Part shown: piece after piece, positions 25,109 to 34,395 of the stretch
Layout of the letters: every line of letters starts with the position of its first letter
Numbering within the stretch: the first letter of the stretch is position 1
From: Arthrobacter sunyaminii
GTDB lineage: Bacteria; Actinomycetota; Actinomycetes; Actinomycetales; Micrococcaceae
Reading direction: 5' to 3'
Assembly: GCF_018866305.1 (NCBI RefSeq)
Contig: NZ_CP076456.1
Coordinates: forward strand, 3,658,001-3,722,000
Length of the DNA: 64,000 nucleotides
The notes under the pieces: generated by a model
Seen by the model: the letters and a program-made list of their open reading frames with translations, nothing else
Database searches by the model: none
What the model was told of the DNA's origin: nothing
Position numbers and translations under genes: made by a program

Positions 25109-26719
25109 GTGGCGGGGCTTGGACGCAATGGTGCCGACCGGCCGGCGGACCAGGCATCGGGCCTGGGCCTGCTCCTGGAAGAGGCTCCGGACCGGGCCCA
25201 GGAGCAGGACGTTCCCGCACGGTCATCAGCATGGGCAGGCATCGTCACCGTTTTCCAACGTAACCGGACTCTCTGGATTGTGGCTGCTGCCGCCGTTCTG
25301 AGCCTGGTTGCCGGCCTGCTGCTGGGGCGGTTTCTGGTCTCGCCGGCTGACGCAGCAGGTGCGGCCGAGCCTCCGGTGCCGGGGCTGGTGACCGTTCCCG
25401 TGCAGTACGGCCAGCTCAGCAATGACGTAACCATCCGCGGAGAGGTGGCCTACGCAGACCCGGTGGAAGTGCGCATCGACACCACATCAATAGCCGGCCC
25501 CGCCGTGGTCACGGGCCAGGTGCCGGAGGTTGGAGCGGAGCTGAAGCCCCTATCGATAGCCCTGGAGGTTGCCGGCCGGCCCGTCATGGTCCTGCCCGGC
25601 GAACTGCCTGCCTACCGGACCCTTTCCCTCGGCGCATCGGGCCCCGACGTGGCCCAGTTCAAGACAGCGGTTCGGACGGTGGGAATCGACGCCGGCGATC
25701 CGTCCGACCCGGTGTTCGGCGCAGACGCAGCCAACGCCGTCGCCACCCTTTATGCCGCGGCCGGGTATTCGCTTCCGGAGTCGGAGGAGGGAAGCGCCGA
25801 ATCCGTCCGCGCAGCGCAGGAATCTGTACGGATGGCGGAGCAGGGTTTGTCCTCAGCCCAAAACGAGCTGGCCATGACGCCGGTGGGTGCAACACCCGTG
25901 GAGATCCGGGAGGCCGACAATGCCGTAGCCGCCGCACAGCGAGAGCTGGCCGCCGCGCAGCAGGCCACACCCCGGGATGCGCTGCAGATCGGCAACCTGG
26001 TGGATGCCCTTGAACTGGCTGAACTGCGCCGACAGCAAATCGGCGCCGACCGAACCGACGCTCCACAGCGGGCAGCAGTTGACGCCGCTGCGGTGCAGCT
26101 CGCGCAGGCGCAGGAGGACCTGGTCCTCGCCGAGCAGGCTGCGCTGCCGTCACTGCCTGCCTCAGAGGTGCTGTACCTGGCCGATCTGCCCCGCCGCGTC
26201 GACACCGTCACTACCGCGCGGGGTTCCATCCTGGAGGGATCCTCCATGACAGTTTCCGGCGCAACGCTGGGACTGTCCGGTTCCGCAGCGGACGCTGATG
26301 CCCGCCTCCTCAAGGCCGGAGACAAAGCGTCCTTTGACCTGCCGGACGGCACCGCGCACGCGGCCACCATCACGTCCGTTGCAGCCGGAGAAGGCGACTC
26401 CGCGCGATGGACCGTTCAGCTGCAGCCGGACCCCCTGACGCCGGAGCAGATCCAGGAACTCCAGGGAACCAACGTTCGCGTGTCGATCGCCGTCGGCGCC
26501 ACCGACGGCGATGTTTTGTCCGTTCCCTACGCGGCCCTCACCGCCGGTCCCGGGGGCGAAACACGCGTGGAAGTGGTGGAAGGAGATCCCCGTGAGGGCG
26601 AACGGACGGCCACCCGGCTGGTGGTTGTCCGCAGCGGTTTGGCAACTCCCGGTGCGGTGGAAGTCATCCCGGTGGAAGGGGAACTGGCCGAAGGGGACCT
26701 TGTTGTGGTGGGCAAGTGA
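25109..26719 (+). CDS. Membrane fusion (HlyD/MacA-like) protein with peptidoglycan-binding domain
   Basis: 536 residues. A cytoplasmic N-terminus of about 50 residues and one TM helix (about 55-77) precede an extracytoplasmic region. This has a beta-barrel strand set, a PG_binding_1-like domain near 165-215 (LSLGASGPDVAQFKTAVRTV), a coiled coil near 225-330 rich in Ala, Gln and Glu, and a C-terminal barrel-hybrid part. GTG 25109 directly follows the lipoprotein stop, and the end overlaps the ATPase start by 4 bp. It links the ABC exporter to the cell wall. Confidence 0.85.
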   Translation: MAGLGRNGADRPADQASGLGLLLEEAPDRAQEQDVPARSSAWAGIVTVFQRNRTLWIVAAAAVLSLVAGLLLGRFLVSPADAAGAAEPPVPGLVTVPVQYGQLSNDVTIRGEVAYADPVEVRIDTTSIAGPAVVTGQVPEVGAELKPLSIALEVAGRPVMVLPGELPAYRTLSLGASGPDVAQFKTAVRTVGIDAGDPSDPVFGADAANAVATLYAAAGYSLPESEEGSAESVRAAQESVRMAEQGLSSAQNELAMTPVGATPVEIREADNAVAAAQRELAAAQQATPRDALQIGNLVDALELAELRRQQIGADRTDAPQRAAVDAAAVQLAQAQEDLVLAEQAALPSLPASEVLYLADLPRRVDTVTTARGSILEGSSMTVSGATLGLSGSAADADARLLKAGDKASFDLPDGTAHAATITSVAAGEGDSARWTVQLQPDPLTPEQIQELQGTNVRVSIAVGATDGDVLSVPYAALTAGPGGETRVEVVEGDPREGERTATRLVVVRSGLATPGAVEVIPVEGELAEGDLVVVGK

Positions 26720-27393
26720 GTGTCCCCCTCCTCGAACTGCGTGATGTCACAAGGTCTTTCCCGGGTCCGCCCGAAGTGCAGGCACTGAAGGGCATCAACC
26801 TCACTGTGCGCCAGGGCGACTACGTGTCGATTGTGGGCCCCAGCGGATCGGGCAAATCCACCATGCTCAACATCCTCGGCCTGCTGGACCGGCCCAGTGT
26901 GGGCGAGTACCGCTTTGACGGCCATCTGACTGGAGTTCTGGACGAGGACACGCGCGCTGCCGTCCGTGCCCAGCGCATCGGGTTTGTTTTCCAGGCCTTT
27001 CACCTCATGCCGCGGCGGTCGGTCCTGGAGAACGTGATGATGCCCATGCTCTACAGCGGAACCCCGCGCATCGAGCGTGCTGACCGCGCCCGAGAGGCGC
27101 TCCGGCGCGTTGGCCTCGGCCACCGCATCGATTTCCTGCCCGGCACCCTCTCCGGAGGCGAGCGCCAGCGCGTGGCCGTGGCACGCGCCGTCGTCACCCG
27201 CCCCAGCGTGCTTCTGGCCGATGAGCCCACCGGCAACCTCGACGGCGGCACCACGCAGGATGTCATGACGCTGTTCGAAGAACTGGTGACCGACGGGCTG
27301 GCCCTGGTCATCATCACGCACGACCAGGGCGTGGCCCGGCGTGCACCCCAGTGCGTCCGGATTGCCGACGGAAGGGTGGTCACGCCCGTATGA
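26716..27393 (+). CDS. MacB/LolD-type ABC ATPase
   Basis: 225 residues. Walker A GPSGSGKST (about 39-47), the Q-loop in IGFVFQAFHLMPRRSVLENV, signature LSGGERQRVAVARAVV, Walker B VLLADEPTGNLDGGT and the H-loop IITHDQGVARRA are all intact. The GNLD variant is typical of the MacB/LolD/FtsE group that drives FtsX-like permeases without moving substrate through the membrane. The GTG start overlaps the membrane fusion gene (GTGA) and its stop overlaps the permease start (ATGA). Confidence 0.93.
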   Translation: MSVPLLELRDVTRSFPGPPEVQALKGINLTVRQGDYVSIVGPSGSGKSTMLNILGLLDRPSVGEYRFDGHLTGVLDEDTRAAVRAQRIGFVFQAFHLMPRRSVLENVMMPMLYSGTPRIERADRAREALRRVGLGHRIDFLPGTLSGGERQRVAVARAVVTRPSVLLADEPTGNLDGGTTQDVMTLFEELVTDGLALVIITHDQGVARRAPQCVRIADGRVVTPV

Positions 27394-28682
27394 AGCTCGC
27401 CCGCGTCACACGAAACCGTCCCCCTGCCGACCCGCCGGCGGCAGGACTCCTGTCCCCCGTTCCTTCCGCAGACCGCTTCAGTTTTATCGACCTGCTGATC
27501 GAAGCCACCTCCGACCTCGGGACACGGCCCGGCCGGCTCCTGATGACGCTGGCCGGAACCATCCTCGGCATCGGAGCCCTGGTCGCCACCCTGGGCTTCG
27601 CCCAGACCACCGCCGGACAACTTGCCAAACAGTTCGACGCCTTCGCCGCCACCCAGGTCATCGCGTCTCCCGCCACGGCCCAGAACTCCGACGGCAACAG
27701 CGTTGCCACCGCTTCCCTCCCCTGGGACGCAGTGGAACGCATGGAACGCCTCGCAGGGATCGAACAAGCAGCATTAATCACCGAAGTGAAACTCCGCGAA
27801 GGCACCGTCACCGCCGTTCCCGTCAATGATCCCTCCGCACCCCTCACCTCACCGCCGCGGGTTTTTGCCGCCTCCCCCGGACTCATCGACACGCTGAAGG
27901 GCACAGTCCTGCACGGCAGGCTCTTCGACGCCGGACACGACCAGCGGCATGACCGCGTGGCTGTGTTGGGCAACCGGCTCGCAGACCGTCTTGGCATCAC
28001 CCGGGTGGATTCCCAACCGTCCATCTTCATCGACGGCCTGCCGTACGCCGTCGTCGGTGTTTTCGGCGACGTCCAGCAGCGCTCCGAACTGCTGGAGAGT
28101 GTTGTCATCTCCACCGGCGCGGCTCGTTCAGACTTTGGCCTTGGTGCGCCGGGAGAGGTGCAGGCGCGCATTGTTGTTGGCGCCGGCCCCCAGGTGGCGG
28201 ACCAGGCTGCCCTCTCCCTCTCCCCCGATGAGCCCGAGCGCATCGACGTCGCAGCCCCGCAGGGACGCTCCCAGCTCGCGGGCAATGTCCAAGCAGACGT
28301 CAACCTCATTTTTGTGGTCCTGTCCGTGGTGGTGCTTCTGGCCGGCGGCGTTGGAATTGCGAACGTGACGATGCTTTCCGTCATGGAACGCACCGGAGAG
28401 ATCGGTCTGCGCCGTGCCATCGGTGCCACCCGGCGCCAAATTGCCGCACAGTTCGTCGCGGAGTCAGTCATTATCGGACTCCTGGGCGGGATCCTCGGCG
28501 CGGCCGCGGGAGTTTTCACCGTCATCGGAATCTCCCTGTCCCAGCAGTGGACGCCCGTCCTCAACCCGCTTCTCGCCTGCGGCGGGGCGCTCCTGGGAGC
28601 ACTCGTCGGGCTGGTCGCCGGCGGATTTCCGGCCCGCAAGGCCACGCGCATTGAACCCGTCGTGGCCCTGCGGGGAGCCTAG
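27390..28682 (+). CDS. FtsX-like (MacB-type) ABC permease
   Basis: 430 residues. One TM helix near 55-80 (LLMTLAGTILGIGALVATLG) is followed by a large outside MacB_PCD domain (about 80-290). Three C-terminal TM helices then carry the FtsX signature LLAGGVGIANVTMLSVMERT, G-E-I-G-L-R-R-A-I-G-A-T-R-R-Q-I. It starts at an ATGA overlap with the ATPase gene. With the fusion protein and lipoprotein it forms a tripartite-like efflux or mechanotransmission system. The stop overlaps that of the convergent gldA by 2 bp. Confidence 0.92.
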   Translation: MKLARVTRNRPPADPPAAGLLSPVPSADRFSFIDLLIEATSDLGTRPGRLLMTLAGTILGIGALVATLGFAQTTAGQLAKQFDAFAATQVIASPATAQNSDGNSVATASLPWDAVERMERLAGIEQAALITEVKLREGTVTAVPVNDPSAPLTSPPRVFAASPGLIDTLKGTVLHGRLFDAGHDQRHDRVAVLGNRLADRLGITRVDSQPSIFIDGLPYAVVGVFGDVQQRSELLESVVISTGAARSDFGLGAPGEVQARIVVGAGPQVADQAALSLSPDEPERIDVAAPQGRSQLAGNVQADVNLIFVVLSVVVLLAGGVGIANVTMLSVMERTGEIGLRRAIGATRRQIAAQFVAESVIIGLLGGILGAAAGVFTVIGISLSQQWTPVLNPLLACGGALLGALVGLVAGGFPARKATRIEPVVALRGA

Positions 28683-29824
28683 TGCGCTTTGTACGGCACC
28701 GGTTCCGGCAGCCCCGCTTCACGGCGTACCCGGCGCGAGAACCGTTCGATGGATTTCAGTGCGGCTTTGACGTCGGCTGGACCAACATCGAACGGCATGG
28801 ACTTCATGGTCTCAGCGGGAACAGTGGCAGCCTCCGCCACCAGATCCAGTTCACGGGCGTCGTCCACGGACAAACCCACCTCGGTAAGGGTGCTCGGCAG
28901 GCCGACGCGCGTTGTGAACTCCACAAAGTCCCGGATCTCAGCGGTGGGAGCGCCCTCCAGGACCAACTGCGTCAGTGAGCCGATGTTCACCTTCTGTCCG
29001 TGGGCGAGGCCATGCGTCTGGGGTGCAGCGGTCAGGCCGTTGTGGATGGCATGGGCTGCAGCCAGTCCGCCGGACTCGAACCCCAGGCCGGACAGCAGGG
29101 TATTGGCCTCGATAACCTTTTCCAGCGCCGGCGTGACGAGGTTGTCCCGGGCGGCATCCAGGGCGGGAAGCGCGAACTCCCACAGCACGTCCCAGCTCAG
29201 CCGCGCCAGCGCGGTGCCGGTCTCAGTGGGCAGGCCGCCGGCCATGGTCAGCGAAAAAGACGCAGCCGTGGCGCGTGCTTCCAGCCAGGTGGCCAGCGCG
29301 TCGCCCACCCCGTAGGCAAGGAACGACGCCGGAGCGTTGGCCACAATCTGCGAGTCCACCAGCACCAGATCCGGGTTCCGGGTGAAGAACCGGTACTCCT
29401 CGAAGGCTCCGTCTGCGGTGTAAACGACGGCGAGCGCCGACGTCGGCGCATCAGTGGAAGCGACGGTGGGCACCGATGCCCAGCGGATGCCGGCTGCGTC
29501 GCCGGCGGCCTTGCACGCGTCGATGGTGCTGCCGCCGCCCACTCCCACCACCACGTCAGCGCCCGCGGCGCGGATGGCACCGGTCAGCCGGTCAATTTCA
29601 ACGGCCGTGGGTGTTCCATTGAAGACTTCCCGGGTGAGTGGCAGTTGGGCAACCTGCAGGGACGTGCCGATGTCATGGCCGACAAAGCCCCAGACGACGT
29701 CGTCGGCCACCAGCAGCGGTGTCTTGCCGACCTGGCTGAGGAACTCGCCGAGCCGGTGGATGGCGCCGGCGCCCTGCACGTAGCGGCCGGGACTGATGAC
29801 GGTACGGATTGGTGCCTGCTTCAT
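28679..29824 (-). CDS. gldA: Glycerol dehydrogenase, iron-containing ADH family
   Basis: 381 residues. The NAD-binding GVGGGSTID is at 94-102 and the metal ligands match the GldA set: D175 (YGVGDALATW), H258 (AAAHAIHNG) and H275 (THGLAHGQKV). The fold oxidises glycerol to dihydroxyacetone or reduces related carbonyls such as methylglyoxal. No glycerol or dihydroxyacetone kinase gene adjoins it, so the in vivo substrate could differ. ATG 29822-29824 follows AGGAGCTCACG on the minus strand. Confidence 0.88.
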   Translation of the reverse strand: MKQAPIRTVISPGRYVQGAGAIHRLGEFLSQVGKTPLLVADDVVWGFVGHDIGTSLQVAQLPLTREVFNGTPTAVEIDRLTGAIRAAGADVVVGVGGGSTIDACKAAGDAAGIRWASVPTVASTDAPTSALAVVYTADGAFEEYRFFTRNPDLVLVDSQIVANAPASFLAYGVGDALATWLEARATAASFSLTMAGGLPTETGTALARLSWDVLWEFALPALDAARDNLVTPALEKVIEANTLLSGLGFESGGLAAAHAIHNGLTAAPQTHGLAHGQKVNIGSLTQLVLEGAPTAEIRDFVEFTTRVGLPSTLTEVGLSVDDARELDLVAEAATVPAETMKSMPFDVGPADVKAALKSIERFSRRVRREAGLPEPVPYKAH

Positions 29825-29929
29825 CGTGAGCTCCTGAGGCGGTTCCGACGGCGGCCGACTGGCTGCCGCTGCCAGCCTAGGGGGCGGCCGAAACGGCAGC
29901 TAGGGGCAGCCTGCATCCGGGTGCCCTGA

Positions 29930-31567
29930 TCACCCGATCCCGACGTCGCGCCGCCGGAAACCCGTAAAACCCGCCGCGACGAGGACTGCTGCACCCGCCG
30001 TCAGAACCGCCAGCGGGGCAGCCTCCGGATCGGCGCTGGGCACCAGCGCCACATGGGCGAGGGGTGACAGGTCCATGGCCCAATCGGGCAGAGCCAGCAG
30101 CTGTCCCAGAAAGAGCACAATGGCGCTCCACACCACCGGCGCCCACGCCAGTGCAGCGAGCCGGGGAAACAGACCGTAGAGGGCCGCCGCGACGCCGGCG
30201 GACAGGGCGATGGCGGGTAAATACGTCAGCGCAGCAAGGGTCAGCTCGCCCGCCCATCCGCCGTCGCCGGTTCCCGCGGCCACTCCCAAACCTGCGCCGA
30301 GCCCCACGACGGCGGTCATCAGGACGGTCTGCCCGGCCACCACAGCGAGCCATCCCGCAAGCAGCCCGGTCCGGGAACTGCCGGTGGCGAGCAGCTGCTC
30401 GACACGGCCCGCGTCCTCCTCTGCGCGCAGCCGCAGGACGGCCGAGACGCTGAAGATGAGCGGGGCAACGATGACGAAGGAGACGATGGCGGACGCAAAA
30501 CTGGTGGTCACATCCGCCAGGTCCACGGTGATGAAATCCGCCAGCTGCGGAAGATCGGAGAATGATTCCTCCAGGGAATTGGCCAGCGCCCCAAAAGCGG
30601 CCGCGAACAGGAAAGCGGAGACGGTCCAGGTGGCAAAGGAGCCGCGCAGCAGCCGGCCGGCCAGACCCGCCGGGGAAAGTAGGGCGGGCCTGGCGGTTGC
30701 CGGACCGGGCCGGGGCGTCCGCAGCCCGGCGCCAAGGTCCCGCCGCCGGGCCAGCTCCACGGCGAGCACCAGCAGTATTGCCGTGGCCGCAGCCGAGAGG
30801 AGCAGCGGCCACCAGCGCAGGTCCACCCAGAGGCGGGTCTGCTGCGGCCAGGCAAGCGGCGAGAACCAGGACAGCCAGGATCCCTGGTTATTGATGACGT
30901 CGCCGATTCCCCGGATCAGGAAGGCGGCAGCCAGAACCGCCATTGCCGTGCCGGTGGCTCCCCGCGCGTGCTCATTGAGCTGGGCGGCAACCGCGGCAAC
31001 CGCACCGAAAACCATGCCGGTGAGTGCGGTCCCGGCGCCCAGGGCAAGCGAACTGGCAGGGTCCAGGGACGCTGTGCCCGCGAGCGCCGCCACAACGGCC
31101 GCCCCGACCGCGGCATTGGCGACGGCGACCGTGATGATTGCGGCGGCGGCCGGTGCAAAAGGGCCCACCGGCAGGGCACGGAGCATTTCCATCCGGCCGG
31201 ATTCCTCCTCCGCCCTGGTATGCCGCACCACGAGGAGGATGCTCATGATGGCGGCGGCCAGATAGAGGTACAAGGAGAGTTCGTTGGCGACCATCGCGCC
31301 GAACGTGTAATTCTCCAGTCCAAAGGCCGGTCCGGTCATCATGACCGTGGCCGGGTTGTCCATGAGCGATGCCCGGGCCTGCAGTGATTCCGGGGTGGTG
31401 TAGGTCGTCTCGAAAGTTGCCATGGACCCGGCAACGCCTGCGCCGACGGCCAGGGTCCAGACCGGAATAATGATCCGATCCAGCCTCAGGTGCAGCCGCA
31501 GCAATCCGCCGGTGGCAGCCCACGGGTTGCGGAAGGACTGCCGGCGGGCAGTGGGTGGTGCGCTCAT
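29930..31567 (-). CDS. Large ABC-2 exporter permease (about 12 TM)
   Basis: 545 residues, two repeated sets of about six TM helices, as in the actinobacterial polyketide antibiotic or tetronasin exporter permeases. Conserved pieces include LVVRHTRAEEESGRMEMLRA near 115-135 and its second-half counterpart LRLRAEEDAGRVEQLLATGS near 375-395, which are the paired coupling regions. The start overlaps the ATPase stop by 4 bp. Substrate unknown. Confidence 0.9.
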   Translation of the reverse strand: MSAPPTARRQSFRNPWAATGGLLRLHLRLDRIIIPVWTLAVGAGVAGSMATFETTYTTPESLQARASLMDNPATVMMTGPAFGLENYTFGAMVANELSLYLYLAAAIMSILLVVRHTRAEEESGRMEMLRALPVGPFAPAAAAIITVAVANAAVGAAVVAALAGTASLDPASSLALGAGTALTGMVFGAVAAVAAQLNEHARGATGTAMAVLAAAFLIRGIGDVINNQGSWLSWFSPLAWPQQTRLWVDLRWWPLLLSAAATAILLVLAVELARRRDLGAGLRTPRPGPATARPALLSPAGLAGRLLRGSFATWTVSAFLFAAAFGALANSLEESFSDLPQLADFITVDLADVTTSFASAIVSFVIVAPLIFSVSAVLRLRAEEDAGRVEQLLATGSSRTGLLAGWLAVVAGQTVLMTAVVGLGAGLGVAAGTGDGGWAGELTLAALTYLPAIALSAGVAAALYGLFPRLAALAWAPVVWSAIVLFLGQLLALPDWAMDLSPLAHVALVPSADPEAAPLAVLTAGAAVLVAAGFTGFRRRDVGIG

Positions 31568-32499
31568 TGCTCTGCTCCCGCCTCGTCACCGTAGTGGCGC
31601 AGGAACAGCTCCTCCAGTGACGGCGGGGCAATGGTCAGGTTTTGCACGCCGGCTTCGGCCAGCAGTGCCAGGATGCTGTTCACCTGCGCATTGTAGACGT
31701 CGAACCGCAGATATCCGTGCTCCGCACTGAGGTTGTGCACCCCCGGTGCAGCGGCCAGCGCGGCCGGATCCGCCGTCGTCGTCGCCGTGACCGTGGACCG
31801 GGTGAGGTGGCGCAGCTGGGCCAGGGTGCCGGTTTCCACGTCGCGGCCGGAGCGGATGATGGTGACGGTGTCGCACAGCTTTTCCACCTCGGCGAGGATG
31901 TGGCTGGACAGCAGCACGGTACGTCCCTCGCTGCGCAGGTTCCGGATCTCCTCGGTGAACGCGGCCTCCATGAGCGGATCGAGGCCCGAGGTGGGTTCAT
32001 CGAGCAGGAACAGCTCAGCATCTGAGGCGAGCGCGGCGACCAGCGCCACCTTTTGCCGGTTGCCTTTGGAATAGGTGCGCGCCTTCTTGGTGGGGTCCAG
32101 CTCGAAGCGTTCCAGCAGTTCAGCGCGTCGTGCCGCCTGCCGCTTCGCGTTCCGGTCCTTCCCCGCGGTCCGCTTGCCGGCATGTAGCCGGGTGAAGATG
32201 TCAATGGCTTCCCCGCCCGTCAGGTTCGGCCAGAGGGTGGTGTCCCCGGGAACGTAAGCGATCCGGCGGTGGACGGCGACGGCGTCCGCCCAGGGATCCA
32301 TGCCCAGCACCGCGGCGGTTCCGGCGTCAGCGCGCAGCACGCCCAGCAGCACCCGGATGGCGGTGGATTTCCCGGCTCCGTTGGGCCCCAGAAATCCGGC
32401 GACCTGTCCCTCCTCCACCGTGAGCGAGAACCCGTCCAGAGCACGGGCAGAGCCGAAGGCCTTGACGAGGCTGGTCGTTTCGACGGCGGGCTGATTCAT
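31564..32499 (-). CDS. ABC exporter ATPase
   Basis: 311 residues. Walker A is GPNGAGKST (about 38-46), the signature is YSKGNRQKVALVAALA (a Ser-Lys-Gly variant of SGGQ), Walker B is LFLLDEPTSGLDP and the H-loop is SSHILAEVE. The C-terminal DUF4162-like part has VHNLSAEHGYLRFDV. ATG 32497-32499 follows GGAG; an upstream extension is rejected. Together with the 545-residue permease it forms a multidrug or secondary-metabolite exporter. Confidence 0.9.
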   Translation of the reverse strand: MNQPAVETTSLVKAFGSARALDGFSLTVEEGQVAGFLGPNGAGKSTAIRVLLGVLRADAGTAAVLGMDPWADAVAVHRRIAYVPGDTTLWPNLTGGEAIDIFTRLHAGKRTAGKDRNAKRQAARRAELLERFELDPTKKARTYSKGNRQKVALVAALASDAELFLLDEPTSGLDPLMEAAFTEEIRNLRSEGRTVLLSSHILAEVEKLCDTVTIIRSGRDVETGTLAQLRHLTRSTVTATTTADPAALAAAPGVHNLSAEHGYLRFDVYNAQVNSILALLAEAGVQNLTIAPPSLEELFLRHYGDEAGAEQ

Positions 32500-32640
32500 G
32501 GGAGCTCCGGTGGCATCAGACGTGGCCGGGGCCCGTCTTGCGCCCGGTCTGCCCTGGCTGGCAGCAATGTCCACCCAGTCTGCGGCAACTTGCGCCGTTC
32601 GCCAAGGTGTTTTCCATGCTCAGTGCTAACCTGTTGGTAT

Positions 32641-32656
32641 TCGAAGGTGTGTTCTA
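32641..32656 (+). promoter_or_regulatory. Putative LexA (SOS) box before umuDC
   Basis: TCGAAGGTGTGTTCTA matches the actinobacterial/Gram-positive SOS box TCGAAC-N4-GTTCGA at 10 of the 12 defined positions (mismatches at positions 6 and 15). It lies 12 bp before the GTG start of the UmuD-like gene and overlaps the presumed promoter, where LexA would repress. Confidence 0.6.
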
Positions 32657-32668
32657 GGGAGGTGTGCG

Positions 32669-33100
32669 GTGCCCGTGTTTTCCTCCGACTCTGCGCCGCG
32701 TTCCGGCGGCGCGAAGGAACAGCCGGCCACCCGCGGTTCAACGCTTCCGGCCGGGTTCGCATCACCCGCCCAGGACTATTACGACGCCGGCATTGACCTG
32801 AACCGGCACCTGATCCGCGATGCCACGTCCACCTTCATCATGCGGGTTTCCGGCAACGCCATGGACGAAGCCGGCATCAGCGACGGAGACGAGCTGATCG
32901 TGGACCGGTCGCTGACGCCCAAAGACGGGTCGGTGGTTGTTGCCGTTCTGAACGGAGAGCTGATCATCCGGCGGCTGCTGTTGACCGGCCAGGGGATCTT
33001 CCTGCGCGCGGACAGCCCGGACGCAGAAGACATCCGGGTGCCGGATCCCGCGGAACTGTCCGTCTGGGGTGTCGTGACCCGGTGTCTGCACCATGTCTAG
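32669..33100 (+). CDS. umuD: UmuD/LexA-like S24 family protein with both catalytic residues replaced
   Basis: 143 residues, aligning with UmuD over its length: [13 protein letters not shown] around the Ala28-Gly29 cleavage site, [20 protein letters not shown], and [16 protein letters not shown]. In UmuD the catalytic Ser lies in S-G-D-S-M and the Lys in G-E-F-T-V-K. Here those positions are Ala64 (GCC at 32858-32860) and Arg101 (CGG at 32969-32971). The cleavage site is kept but self-cleavage should be lost. GGGAGG precedes the GTG start, and umuC follows 8 bp after the stop. An SOS box lies upstream. Confidence 0.88.
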   Translation: MPVFSSDSAPRSGGAKEQPATRGSTLPAGFASPAQDYYDAGIDLNRHLIRDATSTFIMRVSGNAMDEAGISDGDELIVDRSLTPKDGSVVVAVLNGELIIRRLLLTGQGIFLRADSPDAEDIRVPDPAELSVWGVVTRCLHHV

Positions 33101-33108
33101 GCCGTCTC

Positions 33109-34395
33109 ATGGCTGAGCAGCACCGCATCGCACTCGTGGACGTAAACAGCTTCTACGTCTCCTGCGAGCGCCTTTTTGACCCGAAGCTGGCCGGCATTCC
33201 CGTGGTGGTGCTCTCCAACAACGACGGCTGCGTGGTGGCCCGCTCCGATGAGGCCAAGGCCCTGGGCATCAAGACGGGTGAGCCGTGGTTCAAGCTGGCC
33301 GAGGCCGCTCCGAAGCTGGGCCTGGTGCAGCGCTCGAGCAACTATGAGCTGTACGGGGACCTGAGCTCGCGCGTGATGCAGCTGCTGGCACGCTTCTCCT
33401 CCGAGCAGGAGATTTACTCCATCGACGAGTGTTTCCTGCACCTGCACGGCACCGATGACGAACTGCGGACCCGGGGCACTGACATCCGGGCTGCCGTGGC
33501 GAAGAACATCGGCCTGCCGGTCTGCGTGGGGATCGGCCCCACCAAAACCCTGGCCAAATTCGCGAACCGGATCGCCAAGCAGAATCCCCACATGGGCGGG
33601 GTCTGCAACCTCGACACCCTGGATCCCGCCGTCGTCGACACCATCATGTCCCGCGTGCCGGTCACCGGCCTGTGGGGCGTGGGCGCGCGCAACGGTGTCC
33701 GGCTGAATGCGCTGGGCATCCACACTGTCGCGGATCTGCGCGCCGCCGATCCCGCCGCGATCCGTGCGAAGTTCTCCGTGGTGCTGCAGCGCACGGTGCT
33801 GGAACTGAACGGCACCGCCTGCATTCCCATGGAAACCGAGTCCGCAGACAAACAGCAGGTCCTCTTTTCACGCAGCTTCGCGACGCCGGTGACTACACAG
33901 GAATCGATGCGCCAGGTCATGAGCCTGTACGCCCAGAAAGCGGCCATTCGACTGGCCAAGGAGGGACAGCTGGCCAGCGTCATGACGGTTTTTGCGTCCA
34001 CGTCGCGCTTCAGCGGCACTGAAGCATCCTCACCTTCGGCTACGGTCCGGCTTCAGCGGCCCACCGCGGATCCCCTGGTGCTCACCCGGGCCGCGATTGA
34101 CGCCATGGATCCCCAGGTGGTGGAGGGTGCCCGGTATGCCAAGGCCGGAATCATGCTCACGGGCCTCTCCCCCGCCGGCGCCGAGCCGGTGTTCGACCTG
34201 TTCGATGCCGGACCGGAGCAGAAGGACATCGGGCCGCTGCTGGCGCAGGTCACCGACAAGTACGGTGCTGCCAGCATTGGCCTGGGACTGGCCGGGATGT
34301 CCACAGCCAAGCCGGACTGGACCATGGCGCGGAACTTCGCTTCCCCGCGCTACACCACCGAGTGGTCTGATCTTCCGGTGGTGAAGGCGGTTTAG
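33109..34395 (+). CDS. umuC: Y-family DNA polymerase V catalytic subunit UmuC
   Basis: 428 residues. Catalytic acidic residues are intact: [17 protein letters not shown] (D11) and [13 protein letters not shown] (the D-E pair near 100). Other landmarks are [36 protein letters not shown] and the DUF4113-like C-terminus ending [20 protein letters not shown]. It performs error-prone translesion synthesis after SOS induction. ATG 33109 lies 8 bp after the umuD stop without a strong ribosome binding site, so it may depend on translation of umuD. Convergent with padR. Confidence 0.94.
   Translation: MAEQHRIALVDVNSFYVSCERLFDPKLAGIPVVVLSNNDGCVVARSDEAKALGIKTGEPWFKLAEAAPKLGLVQRSSNYELYGDLSSRVMQLLARFSSEQEIYSIDECFLHLHGTDDELRTRGTDIRAAVAKNIGLPVCVGIGPTKTLAKFANRIAKQNPHMGGVCNLDTLDPAVVDTIMSRVPVTGLWGVGARNGVRLNALGIHTVADLRAADPAAIRAKFSVVLQRTVLELNGTACIPMETESADKQQVLFSRSFATPVTTQESMRQVMSLYAQKAAIRLAKEGQLASVMTVFASTSRFSGTEASSPSATVRLQRPTADPLVLTRAAIDAMDPQVVEGARYAKAGIMLTGLSPAGAEPVFDLFDAGPEQKDIGPLLAQVTDKYGAASIGLGLAGMSTAKPDWTMARNFASPRYTTEWSDLPVVKAV

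Noticed and set aside
32669..33100. Calling the UmuD-like gene an SOS repressor (LexA) or phage repressor
   Set aside because: There is no N-terminal DNA-binding domain; the protein begins with a short variable tail before the cleavage site, as in UmuD, and it is followed by umuC.
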